Below, piece after piece: positions 1 to 8,621 of a stretch of 64,000 nt of DNA. The DNA is from Ancylobacter sp. SL191 (GTDB lineage Bacteria; Pseudomonadota; Alphaproteobacteria; Rhizobiales; Xanthobacteraceae). The translations under genes were made by a program, and so were the position numbers. Every line of letters starts with the position of its first letter. Position 1 is the first letter of the stretch. Under the pieces are notes generated by a model that was not told the origin of the DNA, searched no databases, and was given only the letters and a program-made list of their open reading frames with translations. The stretch is from the NCBI RefSeq assembly GCF_026625645.1, contig NZ_CP113056.1, forward strand, positions 558,001 through 622,000. The letters run 5' to 3'.

Positions 1-573
1 GCCCGGATTGGGCATTGACCAGCTGTAGCGCACCGTGGTGGCGTCGATCACCTCGAAGCGGGCGGCCTCGCCCTGCACCACCATCTGCATGGGTGGCCCG
101 CCGGGGCTGAGCCGGTCATTATTAGCGACATCCTCCCACCAGTAGCGGAAGTCCTCCGCCGTGAAGGGCTGGCCGTCCGACCAGCGATGGCCCTTGCGCA
201 GATGCAGGGTGAAGATGCGCCCTTCCTGCACATCCACGCTTTCGAGGATGTCCGGCACGAGGTTGCCCTGGGTGTCGAACACCACGAGGCGCGCATAGCC
301 GTAAATGGTGATGAAGCGGATGTCCCTCTGGTCGCCCATCAGCATGCGCAGCGTGCCGCCATAATGGCCGGGCGTGCGGCCCATGGCCGGCAGGTCGATA
401 ACGCGCGGGTTCTCCGGCAGGCGCTCGGCGAGCGGGGGAAGCTGCCCCTCCAGAATGGCGCGCACGAAGACCGGCGGCTCCTTGGAGAGGTCGCGTCCGC
501 GCGCCTGCGCCGGGGCGCTCGTCAGCGCCGCGAGAAGGGCAAGCAACAGGCAAAGGGGAAGGCACCGCCGCAT
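1..573 (-). CDS. ABC transporter substrate-binding protein, oligopeptide (family 5) type, C-terminus beyond window
   Basis: Partial gene running off the left edge; about 190 N-terminal residues are present. It begins ATG at 573 with a clear signal peptide (MRRCLPLCLLLALLAALTS then an APAQA-type cleavage region). The mature part has the early signature of periplasmic solute-binding family 5: a GGTLRMLMGD-like strand, then LHLRKGHRWSDGQPFTAEDF followed by YWWEDV. The family captures peptides or similar solutes in the periplasm for an ABC importer. It starts 7 bp after the stop of the fused ATPase gene upstream, so the two are co-transcribed. The permease genes are probably further left, outside the window. 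The substrate cannot be read from the sequence. Confidence 0.88.
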   Translation of the reverse strand, partial: MRRCLPLCLLLALLAALTSAPAQARGRDLSKEPPVFVRAILEGQLPPLAERLPENPRVIDLPAMGRTPGHYGGTLRMLMGDQRDIRFITIYGYARLVVFDTQGNLVPDILESVDVQEGRIFTLHLRKGHRWSDGQPFTAEDFRYWWEDVANNDRLSPGGPPMQMVVQGEAARFEVIDATTVRYSWSMPNPG

Positions 574-580
574 GTCGCCC

Positions 581-2485
581 TCACGCCGCCGTCAGGTCGC
601 GGGCGGTGCAGTCCTGGTCGGCCAGCACGCAATGGCCGCCGCCGAGGTCGATCAGCCCGAGACGCCCCGCACCCGCCGGGCGGAACTCCTCCGGCCAGCT
701 CGACGGGTCGGAGGCGCCGCCGGTGGGCACGCAGGTGGCGAAATCCAGCCGCCGGTCGAGATCGGGCAGCGGCACGGCCTTGAGCAGGGTGCGCGTATAG
801 GGATGCGCCGGCCGGTGGAAGATCGCCTCGCGCGGACCGATCTCGACGAGGCGCCCGCGCGCCATCACCGCGATACGCGCGGCCATGTAATGCACCACCG
901 CCAGATTGTGCGAGATGAAGAAATAGGTGAGGCCGAGCGAGCTTTGCAGGTCTTTCAGCAGGTTCAGCACCTGCGCCTGCACGGAGACGTCGAGCGCCGA
1001 GACCGGCTCGTCGCAGATGATGAGGTCCGGGTTGAGCGCGAGGGCGCGGGCGATGCCGATGCGCTGGCGCTGGCCGCCGGAGAAGCTGTGCGGGTAGCGG
1101 CTGAGAAAGCGCGGATCGAGCCCGACGCATTCCATCAGCTCCACCGCCCGGCGCTTCTGCTCGGCCTCGGTGCCGCGGTTCTGGATGATCAGCGGCTCGC
1201 GGATGATGTCGAGCACGGTCATGCGCGGGGAAAGCGAGGACACCGGATCCTGGAAGATCATCTGCATGCGCGGGCGGAAATCGCGCAATTGCCGCTCGCC
1301 GAGGGCCAGCACGTCGACCGGCCCGGACCCGTCGTTGAACACGACCGAGCCGCCATCGGCGCTGCGCGAGCGCATGATCATGTGGCCGACCGTCGTCTTG
1401 CCCGAGCCGCTCTCGCCGACCAGCCCGAGGCATTGGCCGCGCGCCACGTCGAAACTGACATCCTCCACCGCGACCACGCGGTTGTTCTTCGCACCATAGC
1501 TCTTGCGCAGGTTGCGCACGGTGAGCAGCGGCGGGGTATTGGCGTTGGTCTCGCGGCGGCCGAAGCCCTTTGGCAGGACGGGGGCCACCTCGCGCAGTGC
1601 CACCAGCCGCTCGCCCGGCTTCATGTCGAAATCCGGCGAGGCCTTCAGCAGTGCCTTGAGATAGGGGTGCTCCGGGTGGCGGAACACGTCATCCACCGTG
1701 CCGGCTTCCATCACCTGCCCGCGATAGACCACCACAACCTCGTCCGCCATGTTGGCGACGACGCCGAGGTCATGAGTGATGAGGAGGATCGCCATGCCCA
1801 TCTCGGCCTGGAGATCCTTCATCAGCTTGAGCACCTGCGCCTGGATGGTGACATCCAAAGCCGTGGTCGGCTCATCGGCGATGAGCAGCGCCGGCTGGCA
1901 GATCAGCGCCATGGCGAGCATGGCGCGCTGGCGCAGGCCACCGGACAGCTCGAACGGGTACTGGTCATAGGAGCGGTGCGGGTCGCGAAAACCCACCAGC
2001 CCCAGCATCTTCTCCGTCGCCGCCCGCGCGTCGCGGCGCGGATGCGGGCGGTGGAGCTGGAGCGCCTCCTCGATCTGGTTGCCGATGGTGTGGACCGGCG
2101 AGAGCGAGGACATCGGCTCCTGGAAGATCATGCCGATCCGCCCGCCGCGCAGCTTGCGAATGGTCCGCCCGTCGCGCGAGAGGGTGGCGATGTCCAGCGT
2201 CTTGCCGCCGGGGGCGGGGTCGGCGAACAGGATGCGCCCGCCCTCCACCACGCCGTTGCGCGGCAGCAGGCCCATGATGGCCTGCGAGATCACGGTCTTG
2301 CCCGAGCCGCTCTCGCCGACCAGCGCCACGGTCTTGCCGGCCGGCACGCGCAGCGACACGCCCTTGACCACCTCGGTGAGCTGGCCATGGGTGACGAAGG
2401 AAATCCTCAGATCCTCGATGCGCAGCACATCCGTGCCCGCCCCCGCGGACGGCATCACACTGAGATCTCCCCCCGGCCTTGCCAC
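581..2485 (-). CDS. Fused dual ATP-binding protein of a peptide-type ABC importer (DppD-DppF / YejF architecture)
   Basis: A 634-aa cytoplasmic protein with two complete ATPase domains. Both have Walker A GESGSGKT, a signature (LSGGLRQR in the first, FSGGQRQR in the second) and Walker B plus catalytic Glu (LLIADEPTTALD, LIICDEPVSALD). Each domain ends with the oligopeptide-transporter C-terminal pattern (HPYLKALL, HPYTRTLL). Fusion of the two ATPases is typical of YejF/GsiA-like systems. The GTG start at 2485 lies one base after the stop of the cyclase-like gene; an internal ATG at 2452 is an alternative start. It lies in an operon between the cyclase-like gene and the binding protein. Both ATPase sites look intact, unlike the ABC protein at the head of the operon. 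Confidence 0.93.
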   Translation of the reverse strand: MARPGGDLSVMPSAGAGTDVLRIEDLRISFVTHGQLTEVVKGVSLRVPAGKTVALVGESGSGKTVISQAIMGLLPRNGVVEGGRILFADPAPGGKTLDIATLSRDGRTIRKLRGGRIGMIFQEPMSSLSPVHTIGNQIEEALQLHRPHPRRDARAATEKMLGLVGFRDPHRSYDQYPFELSGGLRQRAMLAMALICQPALLIADEPTTALDVTIQAQVLKLMKDLQAEMGMAILLITHDLGVVANMADEVVVVYRGQVMEAGTVDDVFRHPEHPYLKALLKASPDFDMKPGERLVALREVAPVLPKGFGRRETNANTPPLLTVRNLRKSYGAKNNRVVAVEDVSFDVARGQCLGLVGESGSGKTTVGHMIMRSRSADGGSVVFNDGSGPVDVLALGERQLRDFRPRMQMIFQDPVSSLSPRMTVLDIIREPLIIQNRGTEAEQKRRAVELMECVGLDPRFLSRYPHSFSGGQRQRIGIARALALNPDLIICDEPVSALDVSVQAQVLNLLKDLQSSLGLTYFFISHNLAVVHYMAARIAVMARGRLVEIGPREAIFHRPAHPYTRTLLKAVPLPDLDRRLDFATCVPTGGASDPSSWPEEFRPAGAGRLGLIDLGGGHCVLADQDCTARDLTAA

Positions 2486-2486
2486 G

Positions 2487-4226
2487 CTAGCTCCTCGCCG
2501 CTCCGAGCATGCCGAGCATTACCCCGCCGGCCATGACCGCGTCGAGCGTCGCCGCATCCGGCACCGCATAGGCGGTCACGCTCATGCCGTTGGAATCCAC
2601 CGTCACCTCCCGCGGCTGCAGCCGCGAAAAATCGAAGCCCGATGCCTTGGCCGTCTCCGCCGAGACCACATAGTCGGCCAGGAACTCCTTCGAGGCCGAT
2701 TCCAGCGCGAAGGACACCGCCACCGTATTACCGATGGCGCGGATGAGATTGTCATCCAGCCCGTCGCCGACGCGGGCCAGCACGATGGAGCCGGTATGCA
2801 CGCCGATGCCGGCGCGGATCGGGATCGGCAGCACGCCGCGCATCTCCGAGTTCAGCAGATCGAGCACGCGCGCCATGTCGCGGGCGGCGCGCAGCGCGGC
2901 GCGGGCACCGCTTGCCGGTTTGTCGGAGGCGTCGAACACCGCCATCAGCCCGTCGCCGAACATCTGGTCGATGCGCCCGCCATGGCTCTCCACTGTCTGC
3001 GTCATCTCGGCGGAGAAGCGGTTGACCAGAACGGCGATCTCATAGGGCAGGCGGTTATGGGTGAGCGTGGTGAAGGCGCGCACATCGAGCACCAGCACAG
3101 TGGCATCGCGCTCCATCGCCCATTCGCGCGCTTCCGCGTCGAGATCGCCGCCAAAGCGATGGCCGAGCACCGGCATGAGCACGCGCACCGACAGGCTGTG
3201 CGCCGGGCGAATCTGGCAGGCGAGGCGCACCGAGCTAGGCGCGCCGATGCTCGCCAGCACCGCGCGCTCGGCGCCGAAGGGCTCGGGAAGTGCGTCGGCG
3301 CCGGCGAGGATCTGCACCCGGCAGGTCGAGCAGCGCCCACGCCCGCGGCAGGTCGAGGGATGCGGGATGTGATGCATCCGGCTCGCCTCCAGCACCGAGG
3401 TGCCGGAGGGCACGTCCACCGGGCCGTAGCCGCGATAGGTGATGGTGATGGTGTTGCCGACCCGCCGGCGGATGTAGAACATGCCCATCAGCCCGACAAA
3501 GGCGAGCGCGAAGCCGGCGACGCCGCTGGTAAGCATCATGTCGATCCGGTCGAGCCCGGCCTGCTGCTCGGGCGTGCGTGGCGCCGGCGGGCCGGCCTGC
3601 AAGGCCTCGCGCCCGGCGGCGATGAAGCCGGCCATGGCGAGGAACGGGATCAGCACCGCCAGCACGAGCCCGGCGACCCGCGCGCTGCGGTACCAGTGCT
3701 GGTAGCGCAGCGCATGGTGCAGGCCAATCACCCCGTGGCTCCACGACATGACGAGCAGCATGGACTGCGAGAACACCGCCGCCGGAAACATGCGGGCCAG
3801 CACGCCTTGATAGCCGATATCGCCGCCGAACCAGGAACCGGCGACGCGGGTGTTGACGATGTGACCGACGATCAGGAACGGAATGGCGAGGCCGGAGACG
3901 ATCTGCCACGCCTCGTCCTTCGGCATCCGCCAGGTGCGGCGAAGCGTGATGCGGTAGGCGGACAGCACCATGTGGATGGCGACCGAGCCATAGAGCAGCA
4001 CCGTGCCCGGCCAGGACTGCCATAGCAGCCAGCGCCATTGCTGGGCATATTCCATCGCCCCGACGCCGAAGATGCCCACGGCGTGGTTCAAGAGATGCGT
4101 CAGCACGAAGGCGAACAGCACGATGCCGGACCAGAGCCGCGCCATGCACGCCCAGGGGAGATCGCGCAGATCTCCGCGCGTTCCAATCGCCGCCTCGGCT
4201 GGGGGAGTGGTCGAGGTCAGCGCCAT
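2487..4226 (-). CDS. Membrane-anchored [2Fe-2S] / class III cyclase-like protein with degenerate catalytic site
   Basis: About 579 aa from ATG 4226, which lies 7 bp after the upstream stop; the open frame extends further but the start at 4226 fits the operon spacing. Residues ~10-240 are hydrophobic segments with several His, resembling the succinate-dehydrogenase-type haem anchor known from the rhizobial CyaC family. Residues ~270-350 form a plant-type [2Fe-2S] ferredoxin (CRGRGRCSTC, distal Cys in LACQIRP). Residues ~370-540 are a class III nucleotidyl cyclase fold. The two metal Asp remain (LDVRAFT, FGDGLMAVF), but the transition-state Asn and Arg are both Ala (IGNTVAVSFALE) and the base-selecting Lys is Gln (IDQMFGD). 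The fold is clear; cyclase activity is doubtful. It may sense redox state and act as a regulator. Confidence 0.85.
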   Translation of the reverse strand: MALTSTTPPAEAAIGTRGDLRDLPWACMARLWSGIVLFAFVLTHLLNHAVGIFGVGAMEYAQQWRWLLWQSWPGTVLLYGSVAIHMVLSAYRITLRRTWRMPKDEAWQIVSGLAIPFLIVGHIVNTRVAGSWFGGDIGYQGVLARMFPAAVFSQSMLLVMSWSHGVIGLHHALRYQHWYRSARVAGLVLAVLIPFLAMAGFIAAGREALQAGPPAPRTPEQQAGLDRIDMMLTSGVAGFALAFVGLMGMFYIRRRVGNTITITYRGYGPVDVPSGTSVLEASRMHHIPHPSTCRGRGRCSTCRVQILAGADALPEPFGAERAVLASIGAPSSVRLACQIRPAHSLSVRVLMPVLGHRFGGDLDAEAREWAMERDATVLVLDVRAFTTLTHNRLPYEIAVLVNRFSAEMTQTVESHGGRIDQMFGDGLMAVFDASDKPASGARAALRAARDMARVLDLLNSEMRGVLPIPIRAGIGVHTGSIVLARVGDGLDDNLIRAIGNTVAVSFALESASKEFLADYVVSAETAKASGFDFSRLQPREVTVDSNGMSVTAYAVPDAATLDAVMAGGVMLGMLGAARS

Positions 4227-4233
4227 GGAGCGG

Positions 4234-4749
4234 TCAATGCACCGGCGATGTCGCTGGGGCGGCGAGGTGACGGCCGGCATCGGCCGCCGGCGTGCCCTTG
4301 GGCAGGCGCTGGACCAGCTGGGCGCAGATGTTGTTGAGGTCCATGATCTGCCGGCCGAGCTCGCGCATCACCGCATGGTTGAAGGGCTGGGATTCGTGCA
4401 GCAGCTGCAGGAAGGGCTCGCGGTCGATGCGCAGCGCCGTCACTGTCGTCTCGGCGGTGATGGTGGCCATGCGCACCTGGTCGCACAGCACGCCCGCCTC
4501 GCCCAGCAGCGCGCCGCGCACATGCTCGGCGAAGTCGATCACGCCGGCGGACGTGTTGAGCGACACTTTGAACTGGCCGTCCAGCACGATGTAGACCGCG
4601 TCCGAGGCATCGCCCTGCGCATAGATCACCTCACCGGGATGGAACACCACCCGGTCGGCGATCATCGCCATCAGCTTGAGCTTGGCGGTCTCGACATTGT
4701 GGAACATCCGGAACTTCTGGAGGGACCGGACCTCGTCCTCGATGGTCAT
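4234..4749 (-). CDS. Stand-alone cyclic-nucleotide-binding (CAP_ED) domain protein
   Basis: A 171-aa cytoplasmic protein made of a single Crp/Fnr-type cNMP-binding beta-roll (FHPGEVIYAQGDASDAVYIVLDGQFKV, then RGALLGEAGVL in the phosphate-binding cassette position) followed by a short helical tail. No helix-turn-helix follows, so it is not a transcription factor; such proteins usually gate a partner. Its ATG overlaps the stop of the ABC-like gene by 4 bp (ATGA) and the cyclase-like gene follows after 7 bp, so the three are translationally linked. The phosphate-binding Arg usual in true cAMP receptors is not obvious in the cassette, so nucleotide binding is not assured. Confidence 0.85.
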   Translation of the reverse strand: MTIEDEVRSLQKFRMFHNVETAKLKLMAMIADRVVFHPGEVIYAQGDASDAVYIVLDGQFKVSLNTSAGVIDFAEHVRGALLGEAGVLCDQVRMATITAETTVTALRIDREPFLQLLHESQPFNHAVMRELGRQIMDLNNICAQLVQRLPKGTPAADAGRHLAAPATSPVH

Positions 4750-7478
4750 TTCACAGCCTCCTTGGGAACGGACGCCGCCTGCGGCGCCGGCTCCCTCTCC
4801 TCGGGTGATGCCGCCTCGGCACCTCCCTTGCGGTCGGTACCGGTGAGTTTCGCTCCTTCGAACGTCATCACCAGATCGAACGCACCAAGTTCATCATCGT
4901 TCGACTGCGTGGCAATGACGGTTTTCCCGGACATCGCCTCGAAAATATTCTCCATGATCATATGCGCCTCTCCGGCTCCGAAGCTAGAGAGGGCGCCGTC
5001 GAGGATGAGAATATCCGGCCGGCGCAACATGGCGCGGGCGAGCTGCACCGTCACGCGCTGCTGCGGCGAGAGCAGACGCCCGCCCGGTCCCGCCTCCTGA
5101 TCGAGGCCGCGCGCGACCACGAAGGTCTCGAGATCGAGCTCGTCCAACACCTGCGCGGCGGCGGCGACGATCTTCTCGCGCATATGCACCTTGCCGTAGC
5201 GGATGCGGCCGAACAGCAGGTTGTCGCGGATCGAGGCCGCTGGCATCAGCCGGCCGGGATCGTAGAACTCGATCTGGTCGGCATCCGCCGCCGGCAGGAA
5301 TTCGCGGAAGCTCGCCCGCGCCCGCAGCACGCGGGCGACCAGCTGGTCGTCGATCAGGTTCAGCCGGTGCTGCGGCTCGACATACATCAGCGCGTAGCCG
5401 ATCAGCTTGTCGCGCAGCTCCGGCGAGAACTGCCGGCGCTGGCCGCGCTGCCAGGTCTGCTGGAGCTGCGGCCACAATTCGCCCAGCTCCGCCTCGTCGA
5501 TGAAGGAGTAGCGCTCGCGCAGCGGGTTGCTGGCGGCGAGGCCCTGGAAGGCTTCCGCCACCGTCTCCACCATCTTCAGCCCGATGGCGGTCAGCGGGCC
5601 GACCAGCGCCTCGGCGGCGATGATCGAGCGCACGAACGGGTCATGCGCCAGGTTCTCCGGCGCGAAGCGCGAGCCGATGGACACGCCGAACAGCAGGTTC
5701 ACGCCGATCGAGGCACTGGTGTTGAAGTGGTCCGGCATGAAGGTCTCGACAAAGCCGCCCATGCCCTTGGCCTCGACACGCGCGAGGATCGCCCCGCGTG
5801 CCTCCAGCAGCCGCGCCGCCACCGCCGGGTCGAGATTATCGCCGAGCTGGCTGCTCATGCCGACGCGGAAGATGTCGTCATAGCCGCGCACGACGCGCAG
5901 CGCGGCGACGATGGCGGCGTTGAGCGCCTCCGGCCCCTCGATGCCGAAGCCGCGATAGTCGATCCAGTCGGCCTCGGGGGAGACGGTGGGGTTCTCCGTC
6001 ATCCGCGCCTCGTCGCGCCAGTAGCGCGCCCAGCTGTCCTTCGGCTCCTCCTCCGGCGGCGTGGCGCGGCGCAAAGCGAGGCAGAGATTGTCACGGATGG
6101 TGCCGGACATGATGTAGGGCTCGCCGGAGACATAGAGCAGCGCCGAGCTCGCCTCGGCGTCGTTCATCGTGCCGATCTCGTGGCTGCCGAGGGTGGCGCT
6201 GCCCTGATAGTCGGTGATCTGCCGGCCGAGCACCTTGGGGATCACGTCCCGCGCGCTCCCCGTGGGCCCGACCAGCGCGACGCGGGCCGGGCGGGCAATG
6301 GCGGCGGACATGCGGTCCACCTGCACGATGCCGCGCCCATTGACGACGCGCAGGCCGACCAGCGTGATCGGCGCGTCAGCGGGGATCGGCGCCGGCAGCT
6401 CGGCCGGCTCCTTCGGCATCAGGAATTCCTTGGAGAAGGCCCCGACCACCTGTTCATACTTCACCGTCACATCGGCGCGCTGCTGGTCCCAGTCGATCAG
6501 TTCCTTGATCGGGGTCGGCAGGTCGCGATAGGCGGCGATGACGGCGACCAGCTGGCCGATGTCGAGCTTGCCCTGCAGCGCGAGATAGCCGCCCAGCGTG
6601 TAGAAGATGAAGGGCGTGAGCTGCGCGAGCAGGTTGTTGAGGTACTTCACCGCGAATTTGCGGCGGTAGAGCCGCAGGCGGATGTCGAACAGCGTGCCGA
6701 GCCGCTTGCCGATCTCCGAGGCGGTGTAGCCGGTGACGCCGTAGACATGCAGGGCGGGGGCCGCCTCCACCATCTCGCCGATGCGCCCGGCGAGCACGCG
6801 CGACTCGATCTGACGCATCCGCCCGAGGCGTATCTGCTCGCGCCGCAGATGCGGGATGACGATGCCCTGCACGAGGATGAGCGCCAGCGCCAGCGTGCCC
6901 AGCCACAGATTCTGCGTCAGGATGAACGCCATGGCGGTCAGCGCCTGCGTGCCGAGAAAAGCCGGGGTGATGAAGGCCTCGCCGAAGAAGCCGCCGATCG
7001 GCTCCACCTCGTCCTTGATCATCGAGGTGACCTCGGCCGATTTGGTGGTGCGCACATCCTCCGGGCGGAAGCGCATGGCGAGCGCAAACAGCTCGAAACG
7101 CAACCGCCGCAGCATGCGCTCGCCGAGCACGCCCTTGCGGATGTTGATGACGTATTTGAACCAGCCATTGATCAGCGTGAGCACGAGGAAAACCATGCTC
7201 AGCGCGAACAGATAGGGCACCTGCGCCAGCATCAATCCGTCGGTGACGTGCCAGCTCCAGCCGCCGAGAAAATCGGGCAGCGACAGGGTGATGTCGAACA
7301 GGCGCGCCGAGGTCTCGCCATGGGCGAAGACGTCGCCCTGAATGGCCTCGTTGACGATGCGCTTGGGGACGTCGAGCGACCACCAGTAGAACGGTAGGGA
7401 GAACAGCACGAAACACAGCACGATCAATTGCTCGCGCCGGCTGTGCCGCCAGACGTAACGGAAGAAGTTACCGGCCAA
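4746..7478 (-). CDS. ABC exporter-like membrane protein with degenerate, interrupted ATPase domain
   Basis: A 910-aa protein. Residues ~15-330 are a six-helix ABC exporter membrane domain. The ATPase domain is abnormal. The Walker A position (~401-408) reads GPTGSARD, lacking the Lys. The Q-loop region reads YVSGEPYIMSG. A roughly 270-residue insertion follows, and only then come a signature-like LSPQQR (~802) and Walker B ILILDG (~822), where the catalytic Glu is Gly. ATP hydrolysis is therefore unlikely. The start is TTG at 7478, with AGGAAAGG about 10 nt upstream. It is the first gene of a five-gene operon with a cNMP-binding protein, a cyclase-like protein and a peptide ABC importer. The frame is intact over its whole length, so the degeneration is not a recent pseudogene event. 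Confidence 0.85.
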   Translation of the reverse strand: MAGNFFRYVWRHSRREQLIVLCFVLFSLPFYWWSLDVPKRIVNEAIQGDVFAHGETSARLFDITLSLPDFLGGWSWHVTDGLMLAQVPYLFALSMVFLVLTLINGWFKYVINIRKGVLGERMLRRLRFELFALAMRFRPEDVRTTKSAEVTSMIKDEVEPIGGFFGEAFITPAFLGTQALTAMAFILTQNLWLGTLALALILVQGIVIPHLRREQIRLGRMRQIESRVLAGRIGEMVEAAPALHVYGVTGYTASEIGKRLGTLFDIRLRLYRRKFAVKYLNNLLAQLTPFIFYTLGGYLALQGKLDIGQLVAVIAAYRDLPTPIKELIDWDQQRADVTVKYEQVVGAFSKEFLMPKEPAELPAPIPADAPITLVGLRVVNGRGIVQVDRMSAAIARPARVALVGPTGSARDVIPKVLGRQITDYQGSATLGSHEIGTMNDAEASSALLYVSGEPYIMSGTIRDNLCLALRRATPPEEEPKDSWARYWRDEARMTENPTVSPEADWIDYRGFGIEGPEALNAAIVAALRVVRGYDDIFRVGMSSQLGDNLDPAVAARLLEARGAILARVEAKGMGGFVETFMPDHFNTSASIGVNLLFGVSIGSRFAPENLAHDPFVRSIIAAEALVGPLTAIGLKMVETVAEAFQGLAASNPLRERYSFIDEAELGELWPQLQQTWQRGQRRQFSPELRDKLIGYALMYVEPQHRLNLIDDQLVARVLRARASFREFLPAADADQIEFYDPGRLMPAASIRDNLLFGRIRYGKVHMREKIVAAAAQVLDELDLETFVVARGLDQEAGPGGRLLSPQQRVTVQLARAMLRRPDILILDGALSSFGAGEAHMIMENIFEAMSGKTVIATQSNDDELGAFDLVMTFEGAKLTGTDRKGGAEAASPEEREPAPQAASVPKEAVK

Positions 7479-7581
7479 GGCCTTTACGCCTTTCCTAGGA
7501 AGAGCTTAAGATTCTAACCGTCATAAATAGTCAGCCCTCCTGACAAGCGCACGCGCCATCACGAAATGATGACAGGCTAGC
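7479..7581. promoter_or_regulatory. Divergent promoter region, ABC-cyclase operon / polysaccharide lyase
   Basis: About 100 bp separating two divergently read genes, so it must hold both promoters and the Shine-Dalgarno AGGAAAGG for the leftward TTG start. I see no convincing -35/-10 pair or operator. Confidence 0.45.
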
Positions 7582-8595
7582 ATGAAGTCCCTGCGCCCGC
7601 TCGCTTTTCGCTCGTCCCGCCACCACCTCGCCGGTCTCGTCGCACTGGCCATGCTGGGTTCGGTATCCCTTTCCTCCGCCGGCAGGGCCGCCGGGGCGGA
7701 TGGGCAGAACATCATCCTCTATGACGGCTTCGAGGGGACCGACTTCGCCCCCGCCGGCGGCCTCTATTACAAGAACAACCGCGAGCAGGGCGCCGGCACG
7801 CACACGTTCCAGTCCGAGGTCGTGCGTTCCGGCAAGGGCGCCGTCGATCTGTCGGTGCGCCCGCAATGCCCGCCGGACAATGAGCTGTGCAGCGAGCGCG
7901 CCGAGGTCTGGGAGAAGCCGGACATCCTCGTGCGCTATGGCGACCCGGTCTGGTACGCCTTCTCGATGAAGATGGCGGAGCCGATCCCGCCCGAGCGTCA
8001 CCGCTATGTCATGGCGCAGTGGAAGCGCGAGATCGATCCCGGCGCCATGGGCGATTACAGCCCGCTGCTGGCGCTGCGCCTCATGGAGGGGCGCCTCGCG
8101 GTCACCATCGACACCGACACCGGCGCCTATGCCCCGCGCGGCACGGCCGAGCGCCCCTCGGGGTGCCGTCCGGGCGAGGCGGTCACCACAGCGCCGGACG
8201 AGTACAACCAGTTCCGCGCGCTGGTCGCCATCGAGCCGGGCGGGCCCGACGCGGTCGCCAGCGGCTTTGGCGGCTGCACGCCCGACCTCATCGTGACGCC
8301 GCGCGGCGGCACCCTGCCCGCGCTCGCCTCCGGCTGGGTGGATTTCGTCTTTCTGGTGAAACCCGGCCCCAAGGGCGACGGGCGCATCGAGATCGTCGTC
8401 AACGACCAGTGGATCGCCACCATCACCGGCAAGATCGGCCATGAGGGGCCGCAGCTCGGCGAGCACCTGTACTTCAAATTCGGTCCCTACCGCGCCGGTC
8501 GGGACAATATCTGGCGCATCTATTACGACGAGTTCCGCCGCGGCCCGGCCTGCACCGATGTCGCGCCGGGCGAGACCTGCGCCAAGGTGAAGTGA
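7582..8595 (+). CDS. Secreted polysaccharide lyase-like protein (heparin lyase I / PF14099-like fold)
   Basis: A 337-aa exported protein with an N-terminal signal sequence (MKSLRPLAF, a hydrophobic stretch, cleavage near SAGRAAGA). The mature part has the pattern of the beta-jelly-roll polysaccharide lyase group: DGFEGTDF at the start, SERAEVWE, VWYAFSMKM, a QWKREID strand and a C-terminal YFKFGPYR. Members cleave acidic polysaccharides by beta-elimination in the periplasm or outside the cell; the substrate is not predictable here. Four Cys in the mature region (CPPDNELC and others) could form disulfides. It is divergent from the ABC-cyclase operon and convergent with the nucleotide-sugar dehydrogenase gene, which makes uronic acid precursors, so an extracellular-polysaccharide role is a reasonable inference. 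Confidence 0.75.
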   Translation: MKSLRPLAFRSSRHHLAGLVALAMLGSVSLSSAGRAAGADGQNIILYDGFEGTDFAPAGGLYYKNNREQGAGTHTFQSEVVRSGKGAVDLSVRPQCPPDNELCSERAEVWEKPDILVRYGDPVWYAFSMKMAEPIPPERHRYVMAQWKREIDPGAMGDYSPLLALRLMEGRLAVTIDTDTGAYAPRGTAERPSGCRPGEAVTTAPDEYNQFRALVAIEPGGPDAVASGFGGCTPDLIVTPRGGTLPALASGWVDFVFLVKPGPKGDGRIEIVVNDQWIATITGKIGHEGPQLGEHLYFKFGPYRAGRDNIWRIYYDEFRRGPACTDVAPGETCAKVK

Positions 8596-8621
8596 GCGCC
8601 AGGGCCGCGTGAGCGGAGCCC

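Noticed and set aside
374..2536. Long open frame on the plus strand opposite the ABC ATPase gene (720 aa), and similar long frames opposite other genes, e.g. 58013-61369 minus
   Set aside because: They are mirror frames of strongly recognisable genes in high-GC DNA, with no family resemblance and His/Arg/Ala-rich composition.
2701..2760. Loss of cyclase residues as a sequencing or frameshift artefact
   Set aside because: The frame is open on both sides and the flanking cyclase blocks are in register, so the substitutions are real in this sequence.
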